Translations under genes and position numbers: made by a program | Assembly (NCBI GenBank): GCA_025991245.1 | Contig: BQMJ01000018.1 | Span: forward strand, 124,001 to 188,000 | Direction of reading: 5' to 3' | Source: Galdieria partita | Taxonomy: Eukaryota > Rhodophyta > Bangiophyceae > Galdieriales > Galdieriaceae | Length of the DNA stretch: 64,000 bases | Shown: in pieces, positions 30,916 through 42,900 of the stretch | Layout of the letters: the number at the start of each line of letters is the position of its first letter | Position numbering within the stretch: the stretch's first letter is position 1 | The notes under the pieces: generated by a model | What the model was told of the DNA's origin: nothing | Seen by the model: the letters and a program-made list of their open reading frames with translations, nothing else | Database searches by the model: none

Positions 30916-32155
30916 CTAAACAGCTTTATTGTGTGAAGCCAACGCATTCACTTTGCAACGATATAGAAATTGTTCTCTGGCTTTTTCCACGTTTTCAGGT
31001 TTGCCTTTCCAAGTCTGTAAACAAGTGGCTTGGAGTGCACGTCCATAGCAAAATGTCAATAGCCAAGGTTGTTTGGTCAGTCTCTATTATTCCATGATTG
31101 ATATCGTCCAATCCAATTCAAGAATATATCATATAGCTTACCGCTTGTTTGTTGATAGCTTCCAAGTGAGTAGTAGCTTCTTGTTCAGTTTGACCTCCTG
31201 AAAGAAAAGCAATACCTGGAACTGAAGCAGGAACGGAATCCAATAGAGTATCCAAAGTATATTTGGCAACTGTGGATGGATCAGGTTTGGACTTGGCACT
31301 CAATCCAGCCAATATCATATTGGGTTTGGCTACTACTCCTATTATTCATTGTCAATCATTCATTTATATATATATGTGTGTGTATCATTCCAATCCTGAA
31401 TGCAAGTAGTATTGCTTACCTTGTAAGTTCACATGATGGCGTTTCAATGAAGAATATATTTCATCCAATACCATTTTAGATACTTTGGCACAAGTCTCAA
31501 TAGAATAACTTCCTTCCAACAATACATCACTTTCGATGATAGGAACTAGACCATACTGTTGACAAATGGCTGCATAACAGCCCACCATTTCTGCATTGGT
31601 ACGAATCGCTATAGAAGAAGGACTGATATCATCCACAATACGAAAAGCTGGTCTCCATTTGGTAAACTTGGCACCTTTTTTCTGATAAGAAGCACATTGG
31701 GTGCTTAAACTATCCAATCCCAAGGTCCATGTCTCTTGTGCTGTGCCTGGTAAAATATCGAATCCTTGATCTACCGTGATGCCTGGCAATATTCCCTTTT
31801 CTGATAACAAATCTACAAAACGTTTACCAGTGGAATCCTAATAAAGAGAATGTAAAAAGTTTCGATGTCGCAATCACTTGAATACTTGCTTTTTGTTCAA
31901 AGGTCTCACGATGAAGAATAGCAGCGGATATATATTGTTCCAATCCTTGAGTACCATACAACAGTTCACGATAAGTCCTTCTCGTTTCTTCATTGTTTGC
32001 AATTCCTAACTGTTGAAACTTGGACTCTAACAACTCGGGGGGTTCATCAGAAGCTAGGATACTAGAAACAGAATATGAATAACAAGCAGAGTTGAATAAA
32101 CTTACCCTTTTCCAGGTGTCACCATATAGTCTGCTATCTTTTTCAACTCGTCCAT
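30916..32155 (-). CDS. class I fructose-bisphosphate aldolase
   Basis: Schiff-base aldolase splitting fructose-1,6-bisphosphate in glycolysis. Five exons (32106-32155, 31890-32061, 31420-31837, 31142-31338, 30916-31083) give 334 residues. Landmarks: MVTPGKGILASDEPP, ETRRTYRELLYGT, LPGITVDQGFD, KWRPAFRI, VPIIESDVLL, the Schiff-base Lys in AKPNMIL, FLSGGQTEQEATTHL and FCYGRALQATCLQTWKG. The second intron (31838-31889) is GC-AG (GCAAGT donor). The fourth-listed gap, 31339-31419, is the longest intron (81 bp) and contains a TA/TG microsatellite. No plastid presequence is seen from ATG 32155, so a cytosolic enzyme is likely; the frame stays open about 75 nt further upstream without an ATG. Divergent from the epimerase gene. 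Confidence 0.95.
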
Positions 32156-32258
32156 ATGCTTCAATACAACGCCTTCCAACAAGCGATGAAATGCCTCGAT
32201 GGATAAGTCCGTCCAACAGACAAATCCGTGAGGAAATCACTTATTTGAAGTATCGATC

Positions 32259-33229
32259 ATGTCAGTTTCCATACACCAACTCAAGAACAATCCTATCGGT
32301 ATACATGGATATAATCTAGTTGGTTGTTGGGATCGTACACACTGTGAAAAAGCTCTCAAAGTGGCTTCCCAAATAGGCTATTCTTTGGTAGAAGTACCCG
32401 TTATCGATCCCTTGTTTGATACCCAAGCAACCAAAGAACTCGCTCATAAATATGGCTTACAGTTGTCTTGTTCTGTTGGGTTATCTGAAAGTACGGATAT
32501 TAGTAGTTTGGAAGAGTCTGTTAGGAAACAAGGGGAACAAGTATTGATGACCGCAGTAGAAAGAGCACATACAATTGGCTCTTCTATCGTTTGTGGAGTG
32601 ATATATAGCAAATTGGGAAAATATGATCGAGCTGCAACGAAACAGAATATGCAAAATAGTGTAGAGATATTGAGAAGAGTGGCACAAAAGGCTCAATCGT
32701 TGGGTGTTCAATTAGGATTGGAAGTATGCAATAAATATGAAACCAATCTGATCAATACAGCTGGAGATGCCTTGAAAATGATCGAAGCCATTGGAATGCC
32801 TAATGTGGTAGTTCATTTGGATGCTTATCATATGAATAGTAAGTACGACAGAATGGAATGCACAACGCAACTCATTCTGTTTCGCTAGTTGATGAGAATG
32901 ATCCTGTTGCAGCTATTTATAGTTGTCAAAGTCGTTTGGGATATTTTCATATTGGAGAATCTCATCGTGGCTATTTAGGAACTGGAAATATTTCTTTAAG
33001 AAGTATGTTTCGTGCATTGGCTCAAGTGGGATATTCAGGTCCTTTAGTATTTGAGTCTTTTTCCAATGCTATTGTGAGTCCCTTTGTAACACAAGCATTG
33101 GCTATATGGCGTAATCAATGGGATGATGGAGAAGAAGTAGCTAAACATGCTCTTGCTTTTGTACAATCCGAATGGTTTGCTGCACAAAAGTCTAAAACTA
33201 CACCGCTCTTAAGTCATTCCATTGATTAA
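32259..33229 (+). CDS. ketose 3-epimerase-like (sugar phosphate isomerase/epimerase family)
   Basis: TIM-barrel enzyme resembling D-tagatose/D-psicose 3-epimerases, which interconvert ketoses at C3 with a divalent metal. Two exons (32259-32838, 32889-33229) give 306 residues, close to the 290 usual for the family. The four metal ligands are in place: Glu in LGLEVCNKYE, Asp in VVHLDAYHMN, His in FHIGESHRGYLGTG and Glu in PLVFESFS; the early Glu of SLVEVPVIDP also matches. No presequence, so probably cytosolic. Lying between aldolase and ALG8, it fits the wide sugar use reported for Galdieria, but the true substrate is open (hydroxypyruvate isomerase-like activity is an alternative). Confidence 0.85.
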
Positions 33230-33251
33230 ATGAGTCATCAAGAATTGTGTC

Positions 33252-35010
33252 ATGAAGAGTGTTGATTGTGTCACTCCGTTGTTTTCCTTGTGTGTTCCTT
33301 GGTTATTCCTTTCTTTAAGTATTCAGTGTCTGCTTATTCCTAGTTATAAAAGTACAGATATGGATGTTCATCGATATTGGAAAGCTTTGACGTATTCTTA
33401 TCCTATTCAAAAGTGGTATACAGATACGACTTCGCAATGGACTTTGGATTATCCTCCTCTTTTTGCTTGGTTGGAGGTATTTTATGGAATATTGGATGGA
33501 ATAGAATAGCTCTTTGAATATCAACCTTAGTGGTTTTTAGCACACCTTGTAGCTGTCGTTGATAAGCACTTGGTACAGTTGGATCAACTAGAAAGCACTA
33601 CACTAGTTGATATTTGGGTTATGAGAAGTACAGTTATTCTATGTGACTTGTTCTTAGCCCACGCAGGTTATTTACATTTGAGTGTCTTTCGAAAACACCT
33701 ATCGGCACTGTCCGATGCCCAACTATCTATGATGGTAAGTATATGGATTATACGTTCTCAAGTGAATGTTTTCAAGTCACTAAAGCTTTTGATGTAGTTT
33801 TGTTCGTTGATATTACAACCAAGTTTATGGATGGTAGACCACATTCACTTTCAATACAATGGCAAGTGCTACTCCATAGGAAAGACAAGTTGAAAGTATC
33901 ATAGAAAGTAGGTTTCCTTATTGCCTGTTTATTTTATGCCAGTTATTACTATCGAATGGGGCAATCCACTTTGTTTCTTTTGAGTATTGCAATATTGGTA
34001 TTGTTGAAACAAACATTCTTCTATATCGTTCCTATTTCATTGTTTGCTATTACTTGTCAACGATATGCGCAATATCATGAAACAAGTTGGCGATCGTTTA
34101 TCTCGTTATGGATTCAGTCGAGTCTATTATTCATTCTATTTCTTAGCATCGGAATATTCCCTTGGCTATATGATTGGCAACAACTGAAGATATTGCAGAG
34201 TCGATTGTTTCCATTTGATCGTGGACTTTTGCATGCTTACTGGCCACCTCATTTTTGGGCTGTTTATGGTTGTTTAGATCAATTGTTGAGCAAGTTGACG
34301 AAGATTCTATTTCCACACAGTTGGATTGCGTCTAGTAGGAATATTTCGAGTCGTGGATTGATTGGCATAATGAAGCCTTTTCTATTATTGCCCAATCCAT
34401 CGCCTTGGATATGCCATGCCATGGTTGTGTTGGGAATGCTTCCATCCTTTTATGATTTGTGGAAAAGTCGTCGAATGTTGTTGCATCCAATACATTCGAT
34501 GGAGGTGTGGATGGTAAGTACAACTATTGCATGATATGATTCATAACTCTTTCTTTTGTGTGTGTGTGTGTATAGAGAGCATTGACCATTGTGTTCTTAT
34601 CAAGTTTCCTATTTGGTTGGCATGTACATGAAAAAGCGATTTTGATGCCTCAGTTTTGTATGATTGTGTTGTGTTGGATGAATAGTGATTGGCTGGTGGG
34701 GTTGGGATGGATAAGCACAGTTGCTACTAGTTGTATGTTTCCTTTGATATTTGGGTGCTTAGAAAGGATTGTAATCATGGTTTGGATCATCTATCCTATG
34801 GCGTTATTGTATAGTGGCATGGAGAACCGGTTTAGAATATTCTTCTTCTTCCATGAAATATGTACTTTAGGATGGGTTATCGGACTGCCTTGGATAGTAC
34901 AACGATGGTTACCCCATTACGCATTTCTTCCTTGGATGATGTTGAGTGGTTATGGAGGAATGATTACTTGTGGCGTGTTTTACAAAGTGATAATGTCCAC
35001 GTTCGACTAG
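33252..35010 (+). CDS. ALG8: dolichyl-P-Glc glucosyltransferase ALG8 (N-glycan precursor assembly)
   Basis: ER membrane enzyme adding the second glucose to the lipid-linked oligosaccharide. Five exons (33252-33476, 33531-33734, 33798-33861, 33912-34513, 34576-35010) give 509 residues. The luminal signature [16 protein letters not shown] followed by [13 protein letters not shown] is typical of ALG6/ALG8, and [10 protein letters not shown] plus [11 protein letters not shown] favour ALG8; many hydrophobic helices follow. The 50-bp intron at 33862-33911 is GC-AG (GCAAGT), forced by the YNG-F junction. The last intron has a GT repeat. The start is 22 bp after the epimerase stop, and the 3' end overlaps the convergent ADPRM-like gene by 47 bp. 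Confidence 0.93.
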
Positions 35011-35948
35011 GAACAGTTCCATAACCTTGAACAATGATTCGATTGGATTCACAACGAATCTTGGCCCAAGCATTTTGGTCGGCTGGAGCATCACAAATAG
35101 CCGGAAAAGTGATGTGATGAAGGCCATGAGCATCCACAGCATAGCCACCCTGAAATGAAATCATCGCTCTGGCTGAATACTTTTACTGCCTTTATACTTA
35201 CTCGGTGATAATGACCAGCAAAATAAGCCACCACTCGATAACGATGCAAAATATCCAACACTTGTTCTGCATTCCATACCAAATGAGCAGCATCGGAAGC
35301 TTCTTGATACAATGGAATGTGACCAAATACAATCACTTTCTGTCGACAGTGTTGCAACTCATGTTCCAACCAATCCAATTGAGTGGATGATAAGGCACCA
35401 TTCCAACGAGTTGCACGTGGTTGTTGGGTTGATAAATAATGCTGTACTTGTTGCTGATGTTGTTCATTCAATGCACTTTTGCAGCTGATTTCTAAACAAT
35501 CCAAAAACAAAAAACACCATTCATCATTAGGTTCCCAACGATAATAAAAACAACCAGTCGACGGAAACAACTCTTTCAAAGTGTCTCGTGATACATCCAA
35601 ACAGTGATTGCCAACTACATGAAACACGGGCACTTTAGATTCACTAAAAGCAGCACACACTTGGGAATATTCTTTCATAGTCTGTTGTTCTGTTTCATTG
35701 CCATCAATAAGGTCACCCAAATGAACCAAACAAGTCAATGATCTTTGTTCACCAACCCAACGGATCACCTGATACAGCTTGACTAGTGCTTCACTGTATC
35801 TTCGTTCCATACCTAATACTTGCTTACATGGTTTATCACTGTATTGAACATCAGATATTACAGCAAAGCTAAAGTTTTTCGATTTTTTGTGATACAAACG
35901 GTAACAACTCACTAGAACAACCACCAACGAGAATCCCATCCAAGCCAT
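34964..35948 (-). CDS. ADPRM: ADPRM-like calcineurin-type phosphatase
   Basis: Manganese-dependent metallophosphoesterase of the ADP-ribose/CDP-alcohol diphosphatase group. Two exons (35202-35948, 34964-35149) give 310 residues. All metal motifs are seen: FAVISDVQYSD, VHLGDLIDG, VVGNHCLD, IVFGHIPLY and FAGHYHRGGYAVD across the intron, followed by GLHHITFPAICDAP. An N-terminal hydrophobic stretch (MAWMGFSLVVVLVSCYRLY) could anchor it in a membrane or export it, which is unusual for this mostly soluble family. The stop at 34964 lies inside the last coding exon of ALG8 on the other strand. The ATG is only 29 bp from the ATG of the next plus-strand gene. Confidence 0.88.
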
Positions 35949-35977
35949 TTTATGAATTGTTGAACAATCATCATATT

Positions 35978-36430
35978 ATGTCTTTGACAGCACCTTTCAA
36001 GTTTAGTCCACCACCTGTACATGTCAAAAGACAGCAACAAATGTACAATCTGATACTTGAATATGCAAGAAGAAAGGGAATAGATCGAATAGTAGAAATG
36101 AACGGTAAATGGTGGATTTACACCAGGACTCCTCCCAATAGAAAGGCACTTCGTTATTGGTATGATATGGACTGTGTCGTATTGAATCCTGTCAAGGATT
36201 TACAAACAGCTAAAGCTTATGCTAGAAGGGTAAAGGAAGCAGTAGAGAAAAGAACAACGGTAGAGTTGCCCAGACAAGATATTTGTGTGCGACGTAGTGA
36301 TGGAAAGAAACACGGCGTAGTTGCAAGAAGAGGAGACGATATTGAGTTTGCTCAAGAAACTGCGTTTACCAAGGCAGGTACAGTTGGAGTCAAAGTATGG
36401 TTGAGAAAGAAGCCTTATTGGAGATTGTAA
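35978..36430 (+). CDS. hypothetical basic protein, possible uS3 C-domain relative
   Basis: Single-exon 150-residue basic protein starting MSLTAPFKFSPPPVHVK. I do not recognise the family with confidence. A helix-rich first half (MYNLILEYARRKGI) is followed by WWIYTRTPPNRKALRYWYDMD and another helix (LQTAKAYARRVKEAVEKR). The end, GDDIEFAQETAFTKAGTVGVKVWL, faintly recalls the C-terminal beta sheet of ribosomal protein uS3 (IGVKVWI). This might indicate an organelle ribosomal role, but the resemblance is short. A start 21 nt earlier would need TTG. The gene is divergent from ADPRM with 29 bp between start codons. Confidence 0.6.
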   Translation: MSLTAPFKFSPPPVHVKRQQQMYNLILEYARRKGIDRIVEMNGKWWIYTRTPPNRKALRYWYDMDCVVLNPVKDLQTAKAYARRVKEAVEKRTTVELPRQDICVRRSDGKKHGVVARRGDDIEFAQETAFTKAGTVGVKVWLRKKPYWRL

Positions 36431-36518
36431 AGCAAATAAATGTCCTTTTCTTGGCAAAGTTGGATATTCATAATCTTAAAAGCAGCTTACAAGATAAAAG
36501 AATGTCCATCAATACTTC

Positions 36519-36883
36519 ATGGGCTTCTCTCCAGTGTTGGTATTGGTACAATGGAATAGAAACAAGTCTTCTAAAACTTTCTATGAGTATCCCAGTTTAG
36601 AAGAAGCACTTCAAGGTAAAGTATATACAAAGAAGCAACACACTAAGTAAGTGTACTATACATAGGATTATGTTCGTGGTATGAAAATCAACTGCGACAA
36701 GTACAACCCCATCTCGTCCGTATTCGTTATGAGGCAAACGACCTTTTACACTTTTTACAACAATTAACACAACTGGAATGTTTGTTATACGATAGTCGTG
36801 AGGGTAAATACATTCCATATGGCAAGGAATGGATAAAACAACGAATGTTGGGGTTCCTCACTAGAAAAGCAAACATGAAATAA
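36519..36883 (+). CDS. ERH: ERH (enhancer of rudimentary homolog)
   Basis: Small conserved nuclear protein linked to splicing and RNA surveillance in other eukaryotes. Two exons (36519-36615, 36666-36883) give 104 residues, identical to the usual animal ERH length. After SPVLVLVQWNRNKSSKTFYEY, the pattern DLLHFLQQLTQLECLLYD and IPYGKEWIKQRMLGFLTRKA matches the ERH core (two beta strands, then the PYxKxWIK motif). The 50-bp intron is phase 1. It ends 47 bp from the convergent giant gene. Confidence 0.9.
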
Positions 36884-36930
36884 GACCTGGCTTGCTGCTC
36901 TATCTTCGCATCGTCTGTTTCTTCTCTCTG

Positions 36931-39900
36931 TTAGGTTTCAAATTGTTCTTCTAACCAATACAAAAGGCGCAACTTGTCAAACTTGTCAGGAAAGAAACTT
37001 AAAAAGTGTCTCAGTTGCCCTGTCCAGAAAACAACAAAGCTAGTGTCCCTTATCTGTTCCCGACACTCCAAAACCCAACGAAACAACGAATGATGGAAAA
37101 TAAAGGAATATACAAGTTTGGCTAAAAGTAGAGCAGCATCCGAAGGATCCTTTAACGCATAATACGTAAGTTCATCTGTCACATAATGCATTTGAAACAT
37201 GAGTTGACGATGAGAATCTTCCCGAGTCCAGTCTTCCAGAATTTGTTGCATGATTCGACATACCTCATCATCATTGAGAGATGATGGTTGATGATTATCC
37301 GATGCACTACGCATTTGACAAAAGATATTCCATTGACTGTTCAGTTGTCGATGTAGATGATGAAATGAATCGCCGACTTGTTTCATTAATTGTTGAGCGA
37401 TAGCTTCCAGAGTTTCAAAAGCTGGAGTGCCTTTGTGCATAACTGCAGTAAAATTCTTAGCTGTACCATCAACACTTAGTCTCAAGCGAATCCAAAAGAA
37501 TTCCTTTGGCAAGTCACAGTTATAAATCGAAATGTGTTCCTCTATATACTTTTCCTTTAGTAGAATCTTCTGACGTTGACACAAAGCTTTGCCATCCACT
37601 CGAATAGTTATTATATGAGAAGAACAATTCTCTGTTGCCAATTCTGTTCCACGAAAGTTGTTGTGGATGGAACTGGTGGGTGGAATAACAAAGGAATCCT
37701 CAGAATTCTCCACTTGAAAGAAGAAAGCATTGTTCATAATACGATAGTGCAAGTGTGTCACAGGAGACAAGTTTCTAATGGAGATGTTACAATACGGTGG
37801 ATCAATGGCATACAACTCATTATTCAACGACAAAGTCATCATTCCAAATGAAGAGACATCTTTGTCCTCCGGTTTGGGATATCCTGATAAAGACATCGTA
37901 GGATCTGAACTGGAAGTTGCCAACTTGGTATGAAACCAATCACTTCCATGACTGCTATGATGATTACTTTCTGATGAAAATAAATGCATCACAAATATTT
38001 GGTCTACTGGTGATACTTGTAAGCGAGGTAATCGACAACGACTTTTGACCAATATCACTTCCTGGTAATCCTTCACCAATCTGCAATGAATAAACACGTG
38101 ATACTCTCTCATTATTTCTTGTTCATCATATTTCGTTATATCCGTTAAATAAGCCATATCAGATAATTCCAAGGCAGGACGATAATACAGAAAAACTCGA
38201 GCAGACTCTCCGGATCGAATGTGTAATGAATTTACCTTTCTCAAAGAATTGTTGGTTAAGGAGAAATTCAATTCTGACTTGTTTTCAGTATGCAAATCAT
38301 GTTTGAAAAGAAATTCTTGTTCTACAGAGGAATGATTGGTAATCACTAAAGAACGATGTCGATACACATGATCAAAGAAGACAACAGAATAATCGATGGT
38401 GTTTTGACGATTCCGACGACGACCATCACAAATAACTGAAAATACCTCTTTCTTCACTTGCTCTTCCGTTTCCATTTTCGCAACAACTTGCATGTTCACA
38501 CTCACCACTATAATGTCAGAAGGATTGGAAACATTTTCAATCCTAATATAGCCATGAAAATAGCCCATTCGAAAAGCTGAAAAATAGGCTTCAATTTCGT
38601 GCATTGGATCCAATTCATTCAATAGACCTTCTTGCTTGTTAAGTGAAATCCAACAAGTATCATCTTCTTCCATAGTAACGATATAAATACGATAATAAAG
38701 TGCAAGTTTTGGACTGGAAGTCTCCAACACAAATGTCCACGGAGCCGGTTCCTTTCCTATAAATACTTGTCCAATATCTAAAGCATAACGAACTTCATGA
38801 CTGTTGTTGTTTGGTAAGGATGAGCAGCCACGTAAAATAAGACAAGGAAGAGCTTCCATAGCTTCTTCTTCCATTGCCCATTGCTGATGTAATCGTACAT
38901 CTTGTTCAGATAGTCCAAATGCTGGCGTAGAAGAACGACTGGTAATGTTATCAATAGGAGAAGATGTAGGTTGACGACTTGCAAATGAATCCATCAACTC
39001 CTGTAAAAATGAGCTAGTAAACTCCACTGGAATAATGACTTGGAACAAGTTCTCCAAGTCCCATGAACTACTTAGTAGGTGCTTCTGTTGCTCATGAGAA
39101 AGTCTCGAAAAGATTTCATCCGGTATGGAAATAGTAAACACACATGAATGCCCAGCGTCTTGTTCTAGTGCGGTGTATTGAGATCCCGAAGTTAAAGCAG
39201 AAAGATCCCACTTCAACTTGAGAGTAAAATCAAACTGACTAGAAGGTTTTAGTACAAATTCTTCCAAAGTGGAATGGAGCTGTAAAAAAGAGGGTAAAGA
39301 AACACTTTCTAGACGACAAACGAATGTTGCGGCAGTCCAAAAATTCTGGAAGGTTATGCTTTTTTTCAAGTCAGAAGAATGTTCCAGTGTCAATTTGTTA
39401 GGAGAATGCAGCAATAAAGCGTCCAACTGAAAGGTACAGAAGATTGGAATAGATACTACCGAAAGTTCATCTTGTCGAGGAGTCAAAATGAGCTGACCCA
39501 CATGAATACCAGAGTCTATGGAAGACAAATTCGACGACTCAGCCTCCCTTCGAATCTGCTCTTTTGTTTTCTCCAACAATATCCAAGGTGAGTCCGTTCG
39601 AGGAACGGCTCGAATCAGCAAGTGACTAGAATGTCCTCCTTGAAGTGTCATTTCAGGCTCCAAAATATTCCCATTGTCTTCATTTACAATATATAATTCA
39701 ACCGGCATGGTTTCTAAAGTCCATTCGGTTGTAGGTTGAAAAGATGTATCTACAACCAAGTCTACTGGAGAAAGATTGGTAACTTCGAGTGGACTCTCTA
39801 CAACTGTGCCCGAGGGATACTTTAGAGACTTGATGAGAATAATGCTATCTGATACTTGTAAATTGGCCTTTAAATAATTCAGTTCAATATCCAGCTTCAA

Positions 39901-42900
39901 TTGGTTCCATTCATTCATTTGGTTCACTAGTAACAGGTTCAAGTTGTGCTTTCCACAAACGTTCTGATCCAGTTGTCCTGACTTTAATATAAAAGAAAGA
40001 GACCTCTTTTCCCTCGGATGAAAAACAATTTCGTGATTGGAATCCTTCGAAAACAGAAATTGGGGTATGAGACCAAACGGAATGTGGTTCAATGATGCAA
40101 TCACCAAAAATTGGCTTTGGTTCTCAATTTGGAAAGTTGCTTCTTTTTCCATAATGCCACTTAATGGACCAATATCACCGAGGTTTATGGGATTCTCTGA
40201 TATAACAGCTATTTCTGGACATTCATAGTACAGACTGCATGCAATTATCTTTCTCACGAAGCTTTCTTTGTTGTAAGGTTGACATTTTATTCTTGCATCC
40301 GCCAGAAGAAGAAAGCCAGTCCTTTCCAGGAAACCATGATCACGCAAAAAACACTCTTCATCCTTTTCCAAATAGAGGCTTTGAGAATGTTGAATCATAT
40401 ATTGGAACGATTTGTCCTGATTCAAAATATTTTTCGAGACATTGCAATCATAAAACCAAGCGTTCCAACCATTCAAACTCAATGCTGTCTCGTTATTATC
40501 ATTTGTTGAGCTACTTAAGCAAGTAAAGGTGGACATCACAACGAGATTATCCGAAAAATCGCTAGCGCTATCGGTAACTAATAGGATAAAATCAAAGGCC
40601 TTTGAAGGTACAAAGATATCAAGTGACTTTCTTCGTACTGAAACGGGAATACGCAACGAGTGATCACCTTCTAATAAATACGGACTTTGGACTTGAAATC
40701 TACCATCGTCCACAAAACAACCAAAGGAAACTTCAACAGGAAATGAAGATGATGTACTTTCCACATACAGCTTCCTTGCAATATAACCAATTTCTTCAGG
40801 ATAAAATATATAAGACAATGTCATATGACTAGGATGTTTCGAGGAATCTACCCAGTCTTGGGAAACCAATGACTCCCACTCATTACTATCGGAATCAACT
40901 AAAGGCAATCCACTGCTAGAGCAACCTAAAATCCCACGACTAGGTCCACTTAGAGAAACATCTCGATACGGAGAGACCACATGAAACTCTGTAGCAAATT
41001 GAGCAGAACCGTTTCGAAGTTCTAGTTGACCATGACATTCCAAACTGGCTCTAGAACGAGTCTTATCAATGATCCAAAAACTCGAACCTGACAGTGAAAA
41101 CTTCAATCTTACAATTCCCACAATACCATGCACTTTCCAAGTCCTCTCTGATAAAGTAGATTTCGTATCTTGGTCAGATACACTTAGTTGCAACCCTGCA
41201 ACGATGCGCTTTGCATTGCAATTGACAATATCGTCCTCAGAAAATTTGGGTGCAACACAAAGGAATAACTCTTGGGCAATTCCTGTGGCAACTGGTATGT
41301 TCTCCGCCAAAGTTTCTAATTTCGTATCACTATATATAAATAATTGTGAGGGAAGATTTGATTTTGCATTTAAAAGAGCTCGATTGCAATCTTGAACATC
41401 ACATATAACATGAAGATGATAAATCCAAGCAAACCGTCTTGAAAGATCTGCAACGGTGCAAAACGGATACAAACTCTCTTCATCTCGACTTTCCAAAATA
41501 CGTATAGAATCCTTGCTATATCCAAAATACAATATTTCCAAAGGCATTTCAAACTTAGTTCCGTCCTTATGACTCGTTCCCTGGATTGAGAAGACTTGAT
41601 GAAACTTTCGAACTGCTACAGGGTAAATTTCGACTATGATTTCCGTAGTAGCTTCTGAAGCCAATTCACATCTACAAGAGTCGTTTTCATAGCCACAAGC
41701 AAAGTAAACTCGACATGAGGAGTCATACAAGTTATTTTTAACGTCACTCGTTAAAAACACTTCCATCGTGAGCGAAGTATCTTTGCATAGGCTACTTATT
41801 CGCAGCGAACGACGAACCGACTGTCCAATCTGAACACCACCGATATCAAGCTTCTGAACTCCAATAGCAAACAAAGGTTGCGCGTCCCTGTCCTTTCTAT
41901 CATCTACTTGTTCAATAGAAGAAAGGTTAGTATCTGACATAACCACAGCCAAATCATGATCATATTCGTAACTAAGCCTGCAGGTTATCGAAAGTCTCCT
42001 CTCTACATCCCTATTCTTTATCTCGAAAATGACCAAGTCAAATTTGTAAGTAAAGTCATCTCCAAATATACGAGAAATTTGCAAGTCTGTTTGACAAGAT
42101 ATCCAAAAAAGAATGAATTCACTGCTACGAGCTCTCACTGAAACCTTAATCTTGGATACTGAAGGTGACGCCTTGCCCATAAATTGCTTGCAACTTTCTA
42201 AACTCGACACTTGTCCTTGAAACAAGTTCCTCACAGATTGTTCAGCCTCTCGAGTATCTAATAGTTGAAAGCCAACTATTGGCAATTCTTCCAATGAATG
42301 AGATGATAACTCTTTAGGCTAAAACAAAATATTCTTCAGAGACTTGTGAAACATAGGAAATTGTCGACAATTACCTCACACTCGACCAGAAAATCTCGTG
42401 TCTTATCCGAATCATTGTGAAGAACAAATGCACCAACTGATGAATGCAGTCTTTTACGAGAAAGGAGAATAGAATCACATATAGTCTCCACGTGAAAATG
42501 ACTTTTCTTGTGTACAGTTGCTTTCATAGTAATCGAAGCATCGGCAGAGCTATCTAACAAGTTTTCAACAAAGATAGTTTCTTGAAAGGAGCCTGCCATG
42601 GTAGGCTTAAACTTGAAGACTACTTCTTTTGACGAATAAGGACGTACAACACCAACCTTACTGGCATCAAATTGTAAATCATCGCTGGATACTGGTCAAA
42701 AATATCCTCAGCCAATTGTTTTGTAAAAGGTGTTCCTGAACTCACCTGAACCACTTTTCTTTACGAAATATAAAAGAGGAGCTTCACATCGATTTTGAAT
42801 CACAATACTCTTCGTACGTTGTTCACCAACACTTACATGACCAAAATGAATATGTTTTTGAGCCAACTCCATTTCAGACTTGCATGCTTTTAGCAACAAT

